Positions 12,001 to 23,442 of a stretch of DNA of 64,000 nt are shown here, in pieces. The number at the start of each line of letters is the position of its first letter. Positions within the stretch are counted from its first letter, which is position 1. The position numbers and the translations under genes were made by a program. A model generated the notes under the pieces. It saw nothing but the letters and a program-made list of their open reading frames with translations. It was not told the DNA's origin and did no database searches. Source of the DNA: Cercophora sp. LCS_1. Its lineage: Eukaryota > Ascomycota > Sordariomycetes > Sordariales > Lasiosphaeriaceae. The stretch is taken from NCBI GenBank assembly GCA_036250225.1, contig JAPZLL010000043.1, positions 241,913 to 305,912 of the forward strand, given 5' to 3'.

Positions 12001-12875
12001 GAGCTGTTGCTGTTGCCGGACGTCTGCAGGAGTCGAGACCTCAGGGCTTTCCTGTCGCAGAGTGTCATCAACCCCCAGGGATTCGATCCCAGTAAGGAGG
12101 ACAAGAAGGATATGATCACTCGGCTCTACGATTCCGTGACGGACGGGATGGAGGACATCCTGGGTAGCATTCCCGTGCTGGATCAGTTGTCGCTTGCAGG
12201 ACAGAACCTGATCGCGGCGGCGACAAACCAGCTCAACGTCATGCCATTGGAGGAAGGACCTGCAGGAAGCGGGGCGCTAAACGCGGCCGAGGCTGAGGCC
12301 GAGCTGAATGCGTTTGAGAATCGAGAGCTGGAGCCATTTGTCAAGCCGATTTGTGATATCTTCCTCGAGGTGTTTGAGCTCAACAGAGGCAACAATTGGC
12401 TGCGGGGCCGGGCCGTGGTTGTGGTGCTGCATCAGTTGTTGGGAGGGACGATCGAGAGGAAGCTCAGAGACAACATGAAGATGCTGCTCCAGGAGGAAGC
12501 GGTGCTGAAGTATGTGACTCTGTTGAGGGAGGGGTTGTGGCCCGGCGGAAGGCCTATGACTGGTGGAAAGGACGGGGAAGGGGGGAAGAAGCCGAGGACT
12601 GCGGCAGAAAAAGCAAAGACCCGGACCGAGGCCAGCTTGATGCTCGCAACTCTAGTGCCAGATCTGGCGGGAAATGTGGTTGGACGGCTGAACGCGCAGG
12701 CGGCGAGCAGAAGGATCTTTGCGACGTTGAATAACGGGAGGCTCAAGTAAGTTTACACCATCAACCGTCAACCGTTGAGTGAGTGGGGTGAGATGGCTAA
12801 CAACGGCTCTGCAGTGCCCATCTCGTGTTCACCATGTTTGACGAGATTATCGATATCCTCTTTGGGGAGGCATGA
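9043..12875 (+). CDS. MDM1: Mdm1-like sorting nexin (PXA-RGS-PX-Nexin_C)
   Basis: An intermediate-filament/sorting-nexin type protein. Yeast Mdm1 anchors the ER to the vacuole at contact sites. Exons are 9043-12746 and 12815-12875 (68-nt intron with GTAAGT and a GCAG acceptor), giving 1254 residues. Without splicing the frame would stop after GRLK, so the last 20 residues come from exon 2. Order: a hydrophobic N-terminal hairpin (about 10-55), PXA domain (about 100-290), RGS-like domain (about 415-560), acidic low-complexity stretch (about 640-820), PX domain (about 890-1005, with IQRRYSEF and the FPRRR phosphoinositide-pocket region), and a C-terminal Nexin_C domain (about 1095-1245). Length and domain order match the SNX13/14/25-Mdm1 family. 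The ortholog call is by architecture. Confidence 0.92.
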
Positions 12876-13865
12876 GTGGTTACTACGTAATGCTGAAGTC
12901 AATGAACGAGGGGGCGGCGATCTGAATGCATAGCAATGGCGTTGGCCTTTTGTTGACAGCTTTGATAGAGCGGGGAATTCTGGCGATATCGCACTCACTT
13001 GCACCCAATGCGCGTGTTCCGTATGGTTCTTGGTGATAGCGCATGGATGTGGGGGTTTCTGCCGTGGTGTTGAACGGGGAATTTGTGACAAATGAGATGC
13101 CTCAAGCCAAAGGGCCGATGGTTAAGAGTCGACATGTCAACTTTTTTTTTTTTTGCATAGAAGGCCATGGACTTGGCCTCGATTCCCGCGGCTATCCCAA
13201 GCCTCGGCGATTGGCGTTGAGCGCGGAACAGAGAAACAGAAACGGTCGTCGCACAAGTGTTGGACGAGGCGACATGCATTCGCGAGATGCTGGTTCGCTG
13301 GAGTCGTAAAGGCAGACCACTCCGCCCAAGACGCATGCTTGGCGTGGGTGAACAAGGTTTACGACTGGCTCGGCTTGCGTTTTGTGGCTTGCGTTTGGCG
13401 CTAGCTCTTCTAGGCGGACCCGCGTCGCCTGCTGCTTTTCTTCTTGCCCCATCACAACGTGCCGACTTTTCCTCCTTCTCATCCTCCAGCCACCCCTCCC
13501 CTCACTGCCGTCGCTGTCGCATCACAAATCCCCAGGTTCTTCCATCCGGAGGTCCATTGAAAAGGCACCCTCTGGTCACTTTCCGGGAGCTCCTTCCGCT
13601 TTTGCGCCGAAAGCAAGCACTTGACACTCCGGTCACCCACAAGGCTTCCGACGAAACTCGCTCCAGGAATTAATTGGCTTTGGCGCATCACCAAACGCCC
13701 CCTCTGATATCCTCAACCCCACCTTTTGCGCGGACCCAGACCATTTCCATCGTCGGCCGACCTTGGATTTAGGGGCGCTCAACGGTTTTGCACTATCTTA
13801 TATCAAGGTTCCTCTGCGTCCAGCTGCGATCGCCTGGATCCCCTCTCCTCGTTCCCGCCGCAACC
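12876..13865. other. Intergenic region upstream of the SR-protein gene
   Basis: This 990-bp stretch holds the 3' flank of the Mdm1-like gene and the promoter/5' leader of the RRM gene. A T15 tract lies at about 13141-13155. A pyrimidine-rich block at about 13435-13560 looks like a fungal transcription-start context. No coding gene is supported; short open frames here share no recognisable motif. Confidence 0.6.
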
Positions 13866-15480
13866 ATGACCGAGGTTTCGTCGACCCGTCTCTACCTGGG
13901 CAATCTGCCCCGGACTGGTGAGTCGCCTTCTATCTCTGAAGCGACCGACGACACACATCAGCACTCCCGTTTGGACCGTACCTGACACCGGTGGCAGCTA
14001 CCAAGGCAGATGTCGAAGCCCACTTCGCAACCCATGGCACCGGCGAGATTACTGAGATCAAGCTCATGAACGGCTTTGGGTTCATCGAATACAAGGACGC
14101 CATGGACGCGCGAGATGTGGTCCCTGGTAAGCGCGCCAGTCTCCGCACAACACTACTACATGTTTACTGACGCGTCAGGGCAGCTTTCCGTACGTCTAGG
14201 CCCTCCAATGGACACCACTGGTTACCCTGATCCCGCAGTTCCCTGGCTAATATCTTGAAGACGGGTCCGACTTCATGGGCGAGCGTTTGACTGTCCAGTT
14301 TGCACGCGGCAGCCGTCACAGAGAGACTGGTGGTGGTTATAATGCTGATCGCAACACGGCCCCTCGGCCCCGTCGCACCCCGCATAGAATGCAAATCGGC
14401 GGTCTTCCGAATGATACCAGTTGGCAGGTCGGTTTTCTCCCCCCTTCCTTTCCCGCGGATTGAGACATGGACTTGCCCCAAGGCTTTGGAACGGCCCCTT
14501 TTCCCTCTGCTGAGATGGTTCCCATCTCGCCATTGGATTCCACTGCTACACTACAGGTTTGGAGGAGGGCCCCTGTCCGGTCTACCCGCTCCCCCTCCGG
14601 ACTGCGCTACACCAATTGCTTCCCGGCCTGTCCATGTTCCCCTTCTGTTGAGTTTTGTTGTGTCCACTCGTTCCTCGCCTGGCTCAGCTGTACCACATTG
14701 GCATACGGGACTTCTGTCGCTTGGACTCTCGCCAACCCACTCCTGGATTTCGACTTACATGGACTTTCTGGCTATAGGACCTGAAAGACTTCGCCCGCCA
14801 GTCCGGCTGTGATGTTGTCTACTCTGAGACGGGCCGCAACGGTAACGGTGAAGGGTATGTTGTTCTACGCGACAATGAGGACGGGGCTGACCAGGCAGCA
14901 GCTTCGTTGAGTTTGAGACCGCTGCGGATCTGAAGAACGCCATCGAGAAGTTGGATGGCCGCGAGTTCAAGGGACAGCGCGTCACCTGCACTGCTAGCGT
15001 ACGTCATCATCCCCGGCTCTCTAGGATATCAAAAGATTGACAACAGATCAGGTTCACACGGACTTCCCGCCCCGTGACCGGGCCCGCTCCCGCTCCCCAC
15101 GTCGCGGCGGTTTCCCGCCTATGCCCGAGGATGGGTATCGCCGCGGGCCCCCCATGCGCGGCGATTACAGTCCTCGTCGCGACGGTGGCTACAGAGAGGC
15201 CTACCGCGACCGTTCACCTCCGCGCCGTGATTATTACGATGATCGCAGAGGCGGCTACCGCTCTCCCCCGCGTCGCGGCCCGGTTGAAGACTACCCGCCT
15301 CGTCGTTACGAGGATCCGTACCGCGGTGCTCCACGCGGTGACTACCCCCCTGAGCCTGCTCCGTACATGAACGGTCGGGCTCCATATGAGCATCGTCGTG
15401 CCCCGCCTTCGGATTTCCCGCCTGCCCGAAACGACTACCCGCGTGAAGCGTACCCTCGCGATTACGACCGTCGTTACTAG
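13866..15480 (+). CDS. SR-type splicing factor with two RRM domains
   Basis: An RNA-binding protein of the Srp2/Gbp2/Npl3-like SR class, acting in pre-mRNA splicing or mRNA export. Exons are 13866-13917, 13998-14126, 14184-14189, 14261-14427, 14778-14854, 14902-14998 and 15052-15480. Phases agree throughout and give 318 residues. RRM1 runs about 8-75 (RLYLGNLP as RNP2, LMNGFGFIEY as RNP1). RRM2 runs about 115-185 (MQIGGLP, GFVEFE). The tail begins with RDRARSRSPRRGG and is rich in Arg, Tyr, Pro and Ser (DYPPRRYED, SPPRRDYYDD). Exon 3 is only 6 nt (CTTTCC); it is needed to give VVPAFHGSDFMGERL. Intron 4 is 350 nt with a weak GTCGGT donor, and retention meets a stop after 11 codons. Both are possible points of alternative splicing. 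Confidence 0.9.
14184..14189 (+). other. Six-nucleotide coding microexon in the SR gene
   Basis: CTTTCC is flanked by an upstream CAG acceptor and a downstream GTACGT donor. With the phase-1 G left by exon 2 and the AC opening exon 4, it encodes Ala-Phe-His (part). The result, VVPAFHGSDFMGERL, is a smooth RRM1 beta4 region. The alternative acceptor at 14178 breaks the frame of exon 4. Confidence 0.8.
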
Positions 15481-18400
15481 AACCGACTACCCGATAATGG
15501 ACTAGGGAGATGGTACTTCGGTCCTGAATACACCAATCCCCCGCCGTGGAAACGACCTAGGCCAGAGGATAGGCGGTAAACGGCGAGGATCAACAATGAA
15601 TGCAACGAATTCGGACACAGCGAGACTTTCCTTGATTGGGCGGGTTGTCCATCCCGCGGTAGTGTTGAGTGGTTTTACTACTGACGAATGCTCCGATTGC
15701 TCAGTTTCTTGGTGGCCCTGAATAAGTCGGGCTTTCGGAACAGTCGTGACCTCCTGGATCAGTGTCCCGGGTGTTGGGAAACGGCGTATGGTCTCGCTAG
15801 CAATGTTTTGTGTGAGGATTCCGGGTCTACCAAAAGCGCTCCAGTGTGCGATGTGTTTGTGTGATAGTGGTGGCTGACGGCTCGACTGCCGATGAGTTGG
15901 CTTTTCTCTCGCCCGAGGGAGCCAAGGACGGGCCTGGCCGAGCAACTTGGCCTGCGACGACCAGCTCATGAGTGAAGTGTGTGTACTGTGCTTGTTGTCT
16001 TTTTTTTTTCTCCCTTTCGCCCGATCGAGGGTGTGTGTAGGATGAGACTTTAGCGTTGTTGTCAGTACGACTTTGGTATCATGACTGCTGAATGAACGAT
16101 ATGCCATTTGAACGTTGGTCTGAATGCTGTGCCGTGGTGACTGGGGGCGGCTGTGGTGAGGTGTCTCTGCTGAAGCCTACGGGCAGTATAAGAGGCTGGT
16201 TTATGATTCCGGGCATTATGTTTGGACATACACAGTGTTCGGCATGTGTCGTCTGTGGTGTTTATATCTGACCAGGATGAGGTCTGGGTGTCCTTTGCAT
16301 CTTGGTAACTTGAAGGTGTGAAGCAAGTATGTATTCAGCACCGGAGATCGTTGTCTGGACGTCCCTTGGACCCATACTTTCCCGCCCTTTCCCCGTGTCT
16401 TCCGTATATAATATCTATAAACTGCCCATGCACTCTGGATCAACAACCAATATGGCTTTCGGCGGGAGCCCTTGACGCCTCCAGTATTACTGGTGATCAG
16501 TAACTCATAAGGACGAGATGATACCGGCCTGAGGTGACGGAGGCACTGTGGTTGGAACCACTTCCCATTGATCCTTCCAAAACGAACCGCACCACCCATC
16601 ACGCTTTCCTCAGTTGGAAATGCACTTGTCTCGTGCGTTCCTTAAACTCTCACTCCTGGAATTTCTCCTTCAGTTCTCTTGACGTTCTCCCATCACCGCT
16701 TCACTCCGACCTTAGACAATCAAGTCGGCCGGAATTCGGGGTTGTTCTATGCTGTTCGCACATGGGAAGTCCTTCGGAGTTTCGCGACGGCAACCAGACG
16801 ACTTCCGAGCGATTCCTCGGGCCTCCTAACTTGAACGGTTCCAATGGATCGTTGGTAAGATCGTCATGATCACCAACATCAGTTCGAGACGACGACACTC
16901 TAATGTTGCTGTTCCTTGGCCCGACATCGATGTGCTCAATCGTAAATGGAGCTCTTACCCGTTCTAGGTTACCTTTGAAATACGCATTTTCGGGTTCTGT
17001 CGACTGTTGACCATGCCAACTGCCTTGCTACCATCCCAACAAAAACAGCGGCAAGTCTAGATACCTGGTTTTCTGCGTTCTTGTCGGAAGGGTGAATACG
17101 AGAAGGGCCAGCTGGTGAGAAAATTATCGATCCATGCAACGCAGTTGTCAGCGCTTGGATTGGCTCTTCCTGGTTGGCTTCTACACAGAATGCCCATAAC
17201 GTCTTGGGGACCATCGCTGCAGGTCCACTCTTCTCCTGATCTTCAACCGCCCATGACGCACATATCCTCCGAGGTAATGTCCATCTCCCGTAAGTACTTG
17301 TCGATCTTCCCAACAAAACAACAGCGCTATGAGAAGCCGAGAACAGTAGTAACAAGTCACAGGCTCACAGACACCTACCATCCGATCATGCTCGACCACA
17401 TGTGTCAAACCGCTTGGCCGAGTCAACTCAACACTGGCTTCTCAGCCTCACCACCACGCGCTCCGAGCCCGGCCCCATCCAAGCACACATAACGTCATAG
17501 CCAGGTTCCCAAAGAGACATGTGAAGATGGATATCCGTCGCCCATAGCGTTTTCGCCGAGAACTGGGGTGCATTAACCGCCAAAAAGCTTCAACGTCTCT
17601 CACATGCTTCGCATCAAGAATTCGCCGGGACTACTTCCCCATGATCTATTCTCAGCAACGCCGTTGCGCCGGCAGGGAGTTTCCCCTTCCCCGCGTTTTT
17701 GCTTCTGAAAGCAGAGGAAGGGGAAATAGACTTTGGCCTACTAGCCATCACAAGGGCGTCACAACGCTTCCCGTCCGAGTGGTTCTTCATCACAAAAAGA
17801 GAAGGTTCCGGTTTGATCCGATGTCCGGGTGTGCTCGAGGAGACTCGGTAATAAGTGCCACGACCCCCCGGAACGGAGATGTGTTAAGCGGGGGGCCTCC
17901 GTTATCATCGCCTCCCCAACAGGGCGACTCATTCTCGACGCAGTGCCGCCGTCCATCTACCCGGGTCGGCGGCGCCGCGGTGAGAAAAACGTGGCAAACC
18001 TCGGCTCTCCTGAGATAAACATCCCCGGTTTTGTACCACCCACCCCTTTGCTTGTAGCAAAAGCCGGCAAGCCCCTGATCATGACTCAAGACAACGGGGC
18101 AACATTGCCTCTCCTGGAAATCGACCGATTCCCTCCTTTCCTTCGAGAGTGCGAGTGGGGTCCATCGAAAACTTCTCGAAGCCCGCTAGGACCTCGGGGA
18201 GGAAAGCTAGAGTTATGGAGCCCCTCCTCACTCCCAAGCTGTTGCAACCTCGAACCGAGGAGTTCGGCCAGTGTCATGTCAGGACAACCCCAACCCCAAG
18301 CAACCACCAAGGAGCCGAACAGGTGTGGCCGCGCCGATAAAGGCCCGACAGAGCGGGTACCCTCATTTATTCTTTGGAAAGAGCACCATGGCGAACCCGC

Positions 18401-20269
18401 CGAGATTGCATCATCGCCTCCGTTTTATGCTTTGTTTCACTCCCTTTTGGTAAAGAAAATCGATACTCAACTGGTTTGTTTTTATTTAATACTTCTTTTA
18501 TCGGAAAATGTATCATCTGTTTCATGCTGTCTGTCCGCCCTGTCTGTCCCTGTCCCTGTGCTCCGGACCGGAGAGAACCGCAAGCAAGCAAGCGAGCAAG
18601 CAAGCAGCAAACAAAATTCAAGTGGTGGGAAACGCATCTGCCGAAGCAAAAAAAAACACAGCCCGTCCAGTCCAGTCATGTCGTCAATGCAGGCCCAAAA
18701 AGTCGGTGAGCAGCCAACCGATACAACAGCTTATCGCGCTCTGCTCTCCGCTCCTTCCCCTCGCCCACCTACCTTAGCTACCTGCAACTGCGCCGCTGTC
18801 TATCCGTCCCGGCTCGCCTGCGTGTCTTGCATCTGCTCGCTAATCGTTGAAATGCGTCTGATTTGATGCCCTTCTTTTCATCCCCGGTCAAACCCCCTCA
18901 CACTTGATGCAGATCCATCCGCCTCTCGGGCTTCAAACGTAAAATGAATAAAAACCAAACATTGCGCGTTTGTCTCTGATAATGATAACTGACGGGTCGG
19001 AGTGGGAGGGGGGCTTGGCTTCCAGGTTGAGGGTGTGTTCTGACGTGTTCTCCGATTCGGCGGACAACGGACAACGGACAACGGACAACAGACTGGCTGA
19101 CCTGCCAGCAGAGCAGAGCAGAGACTCGCAGAAGAAAGAGAGGCAGACATACCGGTATCAAGTTTCGTTGGTTGATTGCAAGCCCTGGAAACCAACCGCC
19201 TGCCACTCGCTTTCATCAATCCTGCCCCCTGGTCCCAAGTTCCCAGCCAGGAACCAAATAACTTGGGTCCGACAAGTACAGTACCTGGTAAATGTGGCAA
19301 ATACACTGTACCTCAGCCAAGCCCTTGGGCAGTGAGCTACCCACAGCACTAGTATTATGCACACCACCATTGCATCATTCCCGCGATCGCTGGCGTTGTA
19401 ATGTTCGTGCTGCTGCCTGCCTTGCCTGCTTCGTTGTCGAAAATGGAGTCACATTCAGGTCACGTTCGTTCAGGTCCAGGGAAACTTTAGATGCGTAGAA
19501 TGCCATTCATTCAGTATTTTGTGGTGTGTTTTTGTTGGCTACACCCATTTTGATATAATTTTGCCTTTTTTTTCTTTTTTTTTTTTTTTCGCTCTCTTGA
19601 TCACTTTTGCTTGACTTCCTTTTGCTGCTGCTGCTGCTCGCTCGCCTCTCAAGCCATCGCCCCTCGACTTTTCTCTCTCTTTCTCTGTCTTCCAGCCACA
19701 TTTGATTGAGTTAGGATCACAAAGCCAAAGCGTGTCTCCCTTTCCCCCCTCTTTCCTCCTTTCCGCAGTCGTGGTATCATTGAATGACGAACAAAAGTGG
19801 GAAGCTGAAAATGAACAAACGCCCTCGCATGAGAAAAAAAAAAAACAAGTAATGCCTCCGTCCGCCAACCGAAAAAACCACATGGCAGCGATGCCAAAAC
19901 CCATTGTAAAACATCGGTAACGACCATGATGCCAGACAGTTCCCATATTGCCAGAACCAGCCACCATAAATCGAAACCATCCGACCGAGCCGTTGTATGC
20001 CTTTTTCCCCAAGTGATGTTGTAACATTAAGGGAAGGTGGCCGGATTGATGCAGTCCAATGCGAAAATGCGAAAACGGAAATAATGTCTTTAACGCCATC
20101 CAGTTCCATGCATTATGGTCGTTGTTGTCATCAAATGAGAAAGAAAAAAAGCACCTGATCCCCTCGCAATGCTGGAATGAAGTACATGGCAACCCACCCA
20201 TAAGGTTGCCTGTCGGGTATCTTGGAATGCGTTGGACTATGTGCAAGTCTGAGTCGGAAATAGAATTAA
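15481..20269. other. 4.8-kb stretch with no supportable gene
   Basis: The left end is the 3' flank of the SR gene and the right end is the 3' flank of the DUF1752 gene. Frames up to 345 codons exist but have no recognisable domain, cross low-complexity runs and have no consistent splice chain. Visible structure is minor: four tandem CGGACAA heptamers (19061-19088), GCAAG-type short repeats near 18583-18612, and T-rich runs near 16001 and 19567-19590. A non-coding transcript or a fast-evolving small gene cannot be excluded. Confidence 0.5.
19061..19088. repeat. (CGGACAA)4 tandem repeat
   Basis: Four perfect tandem copies of a 7-nt unit lie in otherwise unremarkable intergenic DNA about 1.2 kb beyond the stop codon of the DUF1752 gene. 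Confidence 0.95.
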
Positions 20270-22073
20270 CTACCAGCCCTGGGCGTGGTAACCGGTAAAA
20301 GTGTCCTTGCTGAAGTACTGGTCCCAACTGCTGGCGTTGGCGTCGTTGTTGTCCCGTTTCATGCACACCGGCTCCGGGTACTGCTTGAGGTTGGCCACGT
20401 CGTGGGAGGTGTGGCGACGCTTAAGAACGGCCGTGGCCGTCGAGTTCTTGTGCGAACGTTCGGTGATGAGGTTTCTTCGGAGGGACTCGGTGAGCTCGGT
20501 GGCCAGCATGTGGCGGCGGGTTGTCCTCGGCGACAGGGCGGCTTGGTGGTACATGGGGCCAGCCGTCACATTGATGGGCTGGGCCACTGTGCGGGGAGGA
20601 TTTTCGTTGATGGGACGCATGGGGGGTGCTCGTGCGGCCCTCTTCATCATCAGTGGCGCCTCGTCCGAGTCGTTCGGGGAGGCGACCAGGGAAGGGCCGT
20701 TGAGGGCAGTGCGGGCGCGGGGAATAGCTGAGGTCGACTGGGATGCATTGTTTCCGAGCCTTTGAGAGCGGTTGTTCTGGGCCAGCATGAGGGTGATGAG
20801 CGACCGCCTCGAGGTCAAGTTGACCTTGGAGTCGACACGCTGAAAATTGAACTTGTCATCCACGCTGGACTTGCCACTGTCCTCAACCGAATCCTCCCAG
20901 TCAGACGAATCGTCGTCGTCGTCAATGGCGCTCTCGTCCACATAATCGGTGTCAGACTGCTCCCCATCACTGATGGCCGACGTCTCGTATGTTTGTGTCA
21001 CCACATGGTTGCTGAACGACGCCGTCTTCTTCTGGGCGTTCAGGAGCGAGCCCTGCCTGGCGGGATGCAGTGCGCTCTTGAGAGAGCTCTCGGCCTCGGA
21101 GGACTCCTTGCCGAACTGGAAAATGGCCTTCTTTGAGACGATCTGCCTCCGTACATCCAGAGCGCGCTCACTGTACGAGTCGTCACCTGAACCAGAGGAA
21201 CCGCCGACCTCGAACTTGGCTTGCTGCTTCTTAGGCTGCACGGGCTTCGGGGCCGGGGCATCGGTGGGCTCGGGTATCGCGCTGGCGATGGCAACCTCGG
21301 ATGTCTGGGAAGTGATGCGGCACGCGGGACGGGCAGGGGAAAAGCCGAGCGTGACGATGGTGCCGCGTTGCTGAGAAGGCTCGGACAACGGTGCTGTCTG
21401 GAGAGACTCCATCGACGGGGTCTCAGAGCTCTCGCACGGCGACTCTGTCGTCGTCGAGCCGCTTCTTATCGGTTCGGGGGACTGAGAGGGCTTTTCTTGT
21501 GCTGGTGGGGAGAGTGAGATGTTGGGGAGTGGGGCGTTGAGGGGCTCTTTGGCCTCGATTATGGAGACAACCATCTTTTCCAAGTCGTCAGAGGTAATGT
21601 GACGCTCGCGCCCACGGCTGCGGCTGCTGGCGCACGAGTCCTGGCGCCGTATTCTCGGCCGCAAGATGTCGACTGGCGCTGACTCCGAGGTAAAATCGAC
21701 CGCCTCCTCATCGGCGACCGAGTCGACGCTTCCCGACAGTTGGGGGAGGTCGTCATTGTTCTGGCTTTTTTGGATGTACTTGGGCTGGCTCGTGGCAGAC
21801 GACTCAATCAGACCTTCGCCGCTCTCGCAGCAGAATGTCTCGCGGTTCCACAGACGCCAGCTGAGATTCTCTAATCTCCTGCCTTGGGCAACCGAGTCAC
21901 GACACCGGGCAAATACTGGGCTCTGTCAGTATCGAGTGGGGCGTGGCGCCGGCAAAGGCCGTGGGATGCTCACCTGTCCACATGCTGAAGAGATTCTCCG
22001 GGTTTGTCGTGTCAACCTTGTGGATGACATTGGCGTCCACCTGTAGGACGGGTGTCTCTAAAGAACAAGGCAT
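20270..22073 (-). CDS. DUF1752/DUF3295-type fungal regulatory protein
   Basis: A fungal-specific, probably nuclear or cytosolic regulator. Exons are 22073-21974 and 21915-20270 (58-nt intron), giving 581 residues. The N-terminal block, about residues 15-58 (NVIHKVDTTNPENLFSMW to LSWRLWNRE), matches the short domain shared with the N-terminus of AreA-type GATA factors (DUF1752). The rest is disordered and Ser/Pro-rich, with a conserved acidic core near residue 380 (DESAIDDDDDSSDWED), then LTSRRSLITLML. The C-terminus ends with a basic stretch and the aromatic motif WDQYFSKDTFTGYHAQGW. No DNA-binding zinc finger is present, so it is not AreA itself. Proteins of this layout are linked to nutrient or glucose control in some fungi, which is only a hint here. 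It lies alone between two long gene-poor regions. Confidence 0.85.
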
Positions 22074-23427
22074 GACGGAGGCTAGGCTCGCACTTTCGAG
22101 CAGATCAATAGGTTACGGCGAGAATGTATGTTGTCGGCTTCTTCGCGACAACGATCGCGAATGTCGGATTCGCTCCCAATGCGACGTCGTTTGTTTGCCT
22201 AGAGTTCGATTTGCGATCCCAGAGTGGTCAGGATCAGCTCTGCACCGAGGGCGGACCAAGGTTCGCCGGTTTGGTCCCGCGCAAGTTCGAGCGTTGCGAT
22301 AATCGGGTGATCGAGATTGGTGGGACGGTCCTTGGCTCGGCCGTCGTAGTAGTTTGCGGTTGCGGCTACTGGAAACCTTGACCCGTTGAGGCTGTTGTGG
22401 CTTCCGTGCAAGAATTGACGGTGGATCCTCTTTGCGCGGTCAAGTGCAGCTGCGGGCGAATACCGGCTGCGACAAGTGAAGACGTCCTCGAGAATAGTAC
22501 CGAGTCCGAATGAGCGGCGCGCTGTTCGTAGTTTAAAATTCGGGTCGTATTGTTGTGGTGAGTGGTAGTTGTTGTGCAGACGCAGAACGGAGAGAGGAGA
22601 GAAGCTGGTGGTGGGGAGAGGATGTTGGTGTGTAATTGTAGGCCGGCTGTGTGCGCGGTGCTTGGGGCGGGTGCTTGGGACGGAGTGCGTGGGATGGACC
22701 AGCAAATCCAATTACACTTCAGTGGTAGGTCAGGGCAAGTACGGGGGTACTTGCGCCATGGGTCGGTAAAGGTACAAGCCCACCACAAGTTCCGACGTAC
22801 CTCCCAGGGATCCGGACAGGGGGAATCGAAGTGGAGGGTGGTGGCGGAGGGGGGTCTTGGGCAAGCTCGTTGAACCTGGCGGGAAGGACAGGGGCACGAA
22901 AAGTACCGGTCCGAAGTCAGGTCTTCTGCGACCTCCTCTCGAGCACTTTGCCCTTCTCCTGCTTTCTTCGCCGCAGAAAAGCAACCAGGAAACGATTATA
23001 ATCTGCACCTCAAATCCAAGTGAATTCTACTCTACAACGAAAATCGCCATCTTTGATACCTGGGGCAAACAACGGGCGCAAATGTCATTGGAGGGAAAAT
23101 GGAGCGGCTCGATGAGTGTGGAGGAAGCTGCTACCTGAAGCGGCTTAGTCTGAGATTAAGAGTCTAAACCGTTCAGGCATGTGCTTTGTGTGGGGATCGG
23201 GTGCATTTTCGGCCCATGAATCATGCGGTTGTCGCAAACGGCCGCACCGGCCAAGGGGAAACTGGTCCATACCCCAAAAGCGTAGCCCAGCTGATCGCTA
23301 CGCCCTGGCTGGAATTGGGTGCCGAAAACGGTACCATTGCCCCAATGCAGCCTAGGCAGTGACGACCAGCGCTGGGTCGCCGGGGAATGTTCCCGGGAAC
23401 GGTTCACCGTTTGAAATTCAGCTCGAA

Positions 23428-23442
23428 CCCCCCCCCCCCCCC
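23428..23442. repeat. Poly-C tract (C15)
   Basis: Fifteen consecutive C residues in non-coding DNA. The length is likely to vary or be uncertain in assembly. Confidence 0.95.

Noticed and set aside
12075..12095. T-loop-like GGGATTCGATCCC
   Set aside because: Lies within the well-supported Mdm1-like coding sequence, with no tRNA fold around it.
17829..18866. 345-codon plus-strand open frame
   Set aside because: Composition is that of random GC-rich DNA, with no motif, no splice support and several equally long overlapping frames.
22199..22788. 140-170-codon minus-strand frames upstream of the DUF1752 gene
   Set aside because: Overlap the CT-rich leader, have no similarity or splice link to the gene, and are probably 5' UTR.
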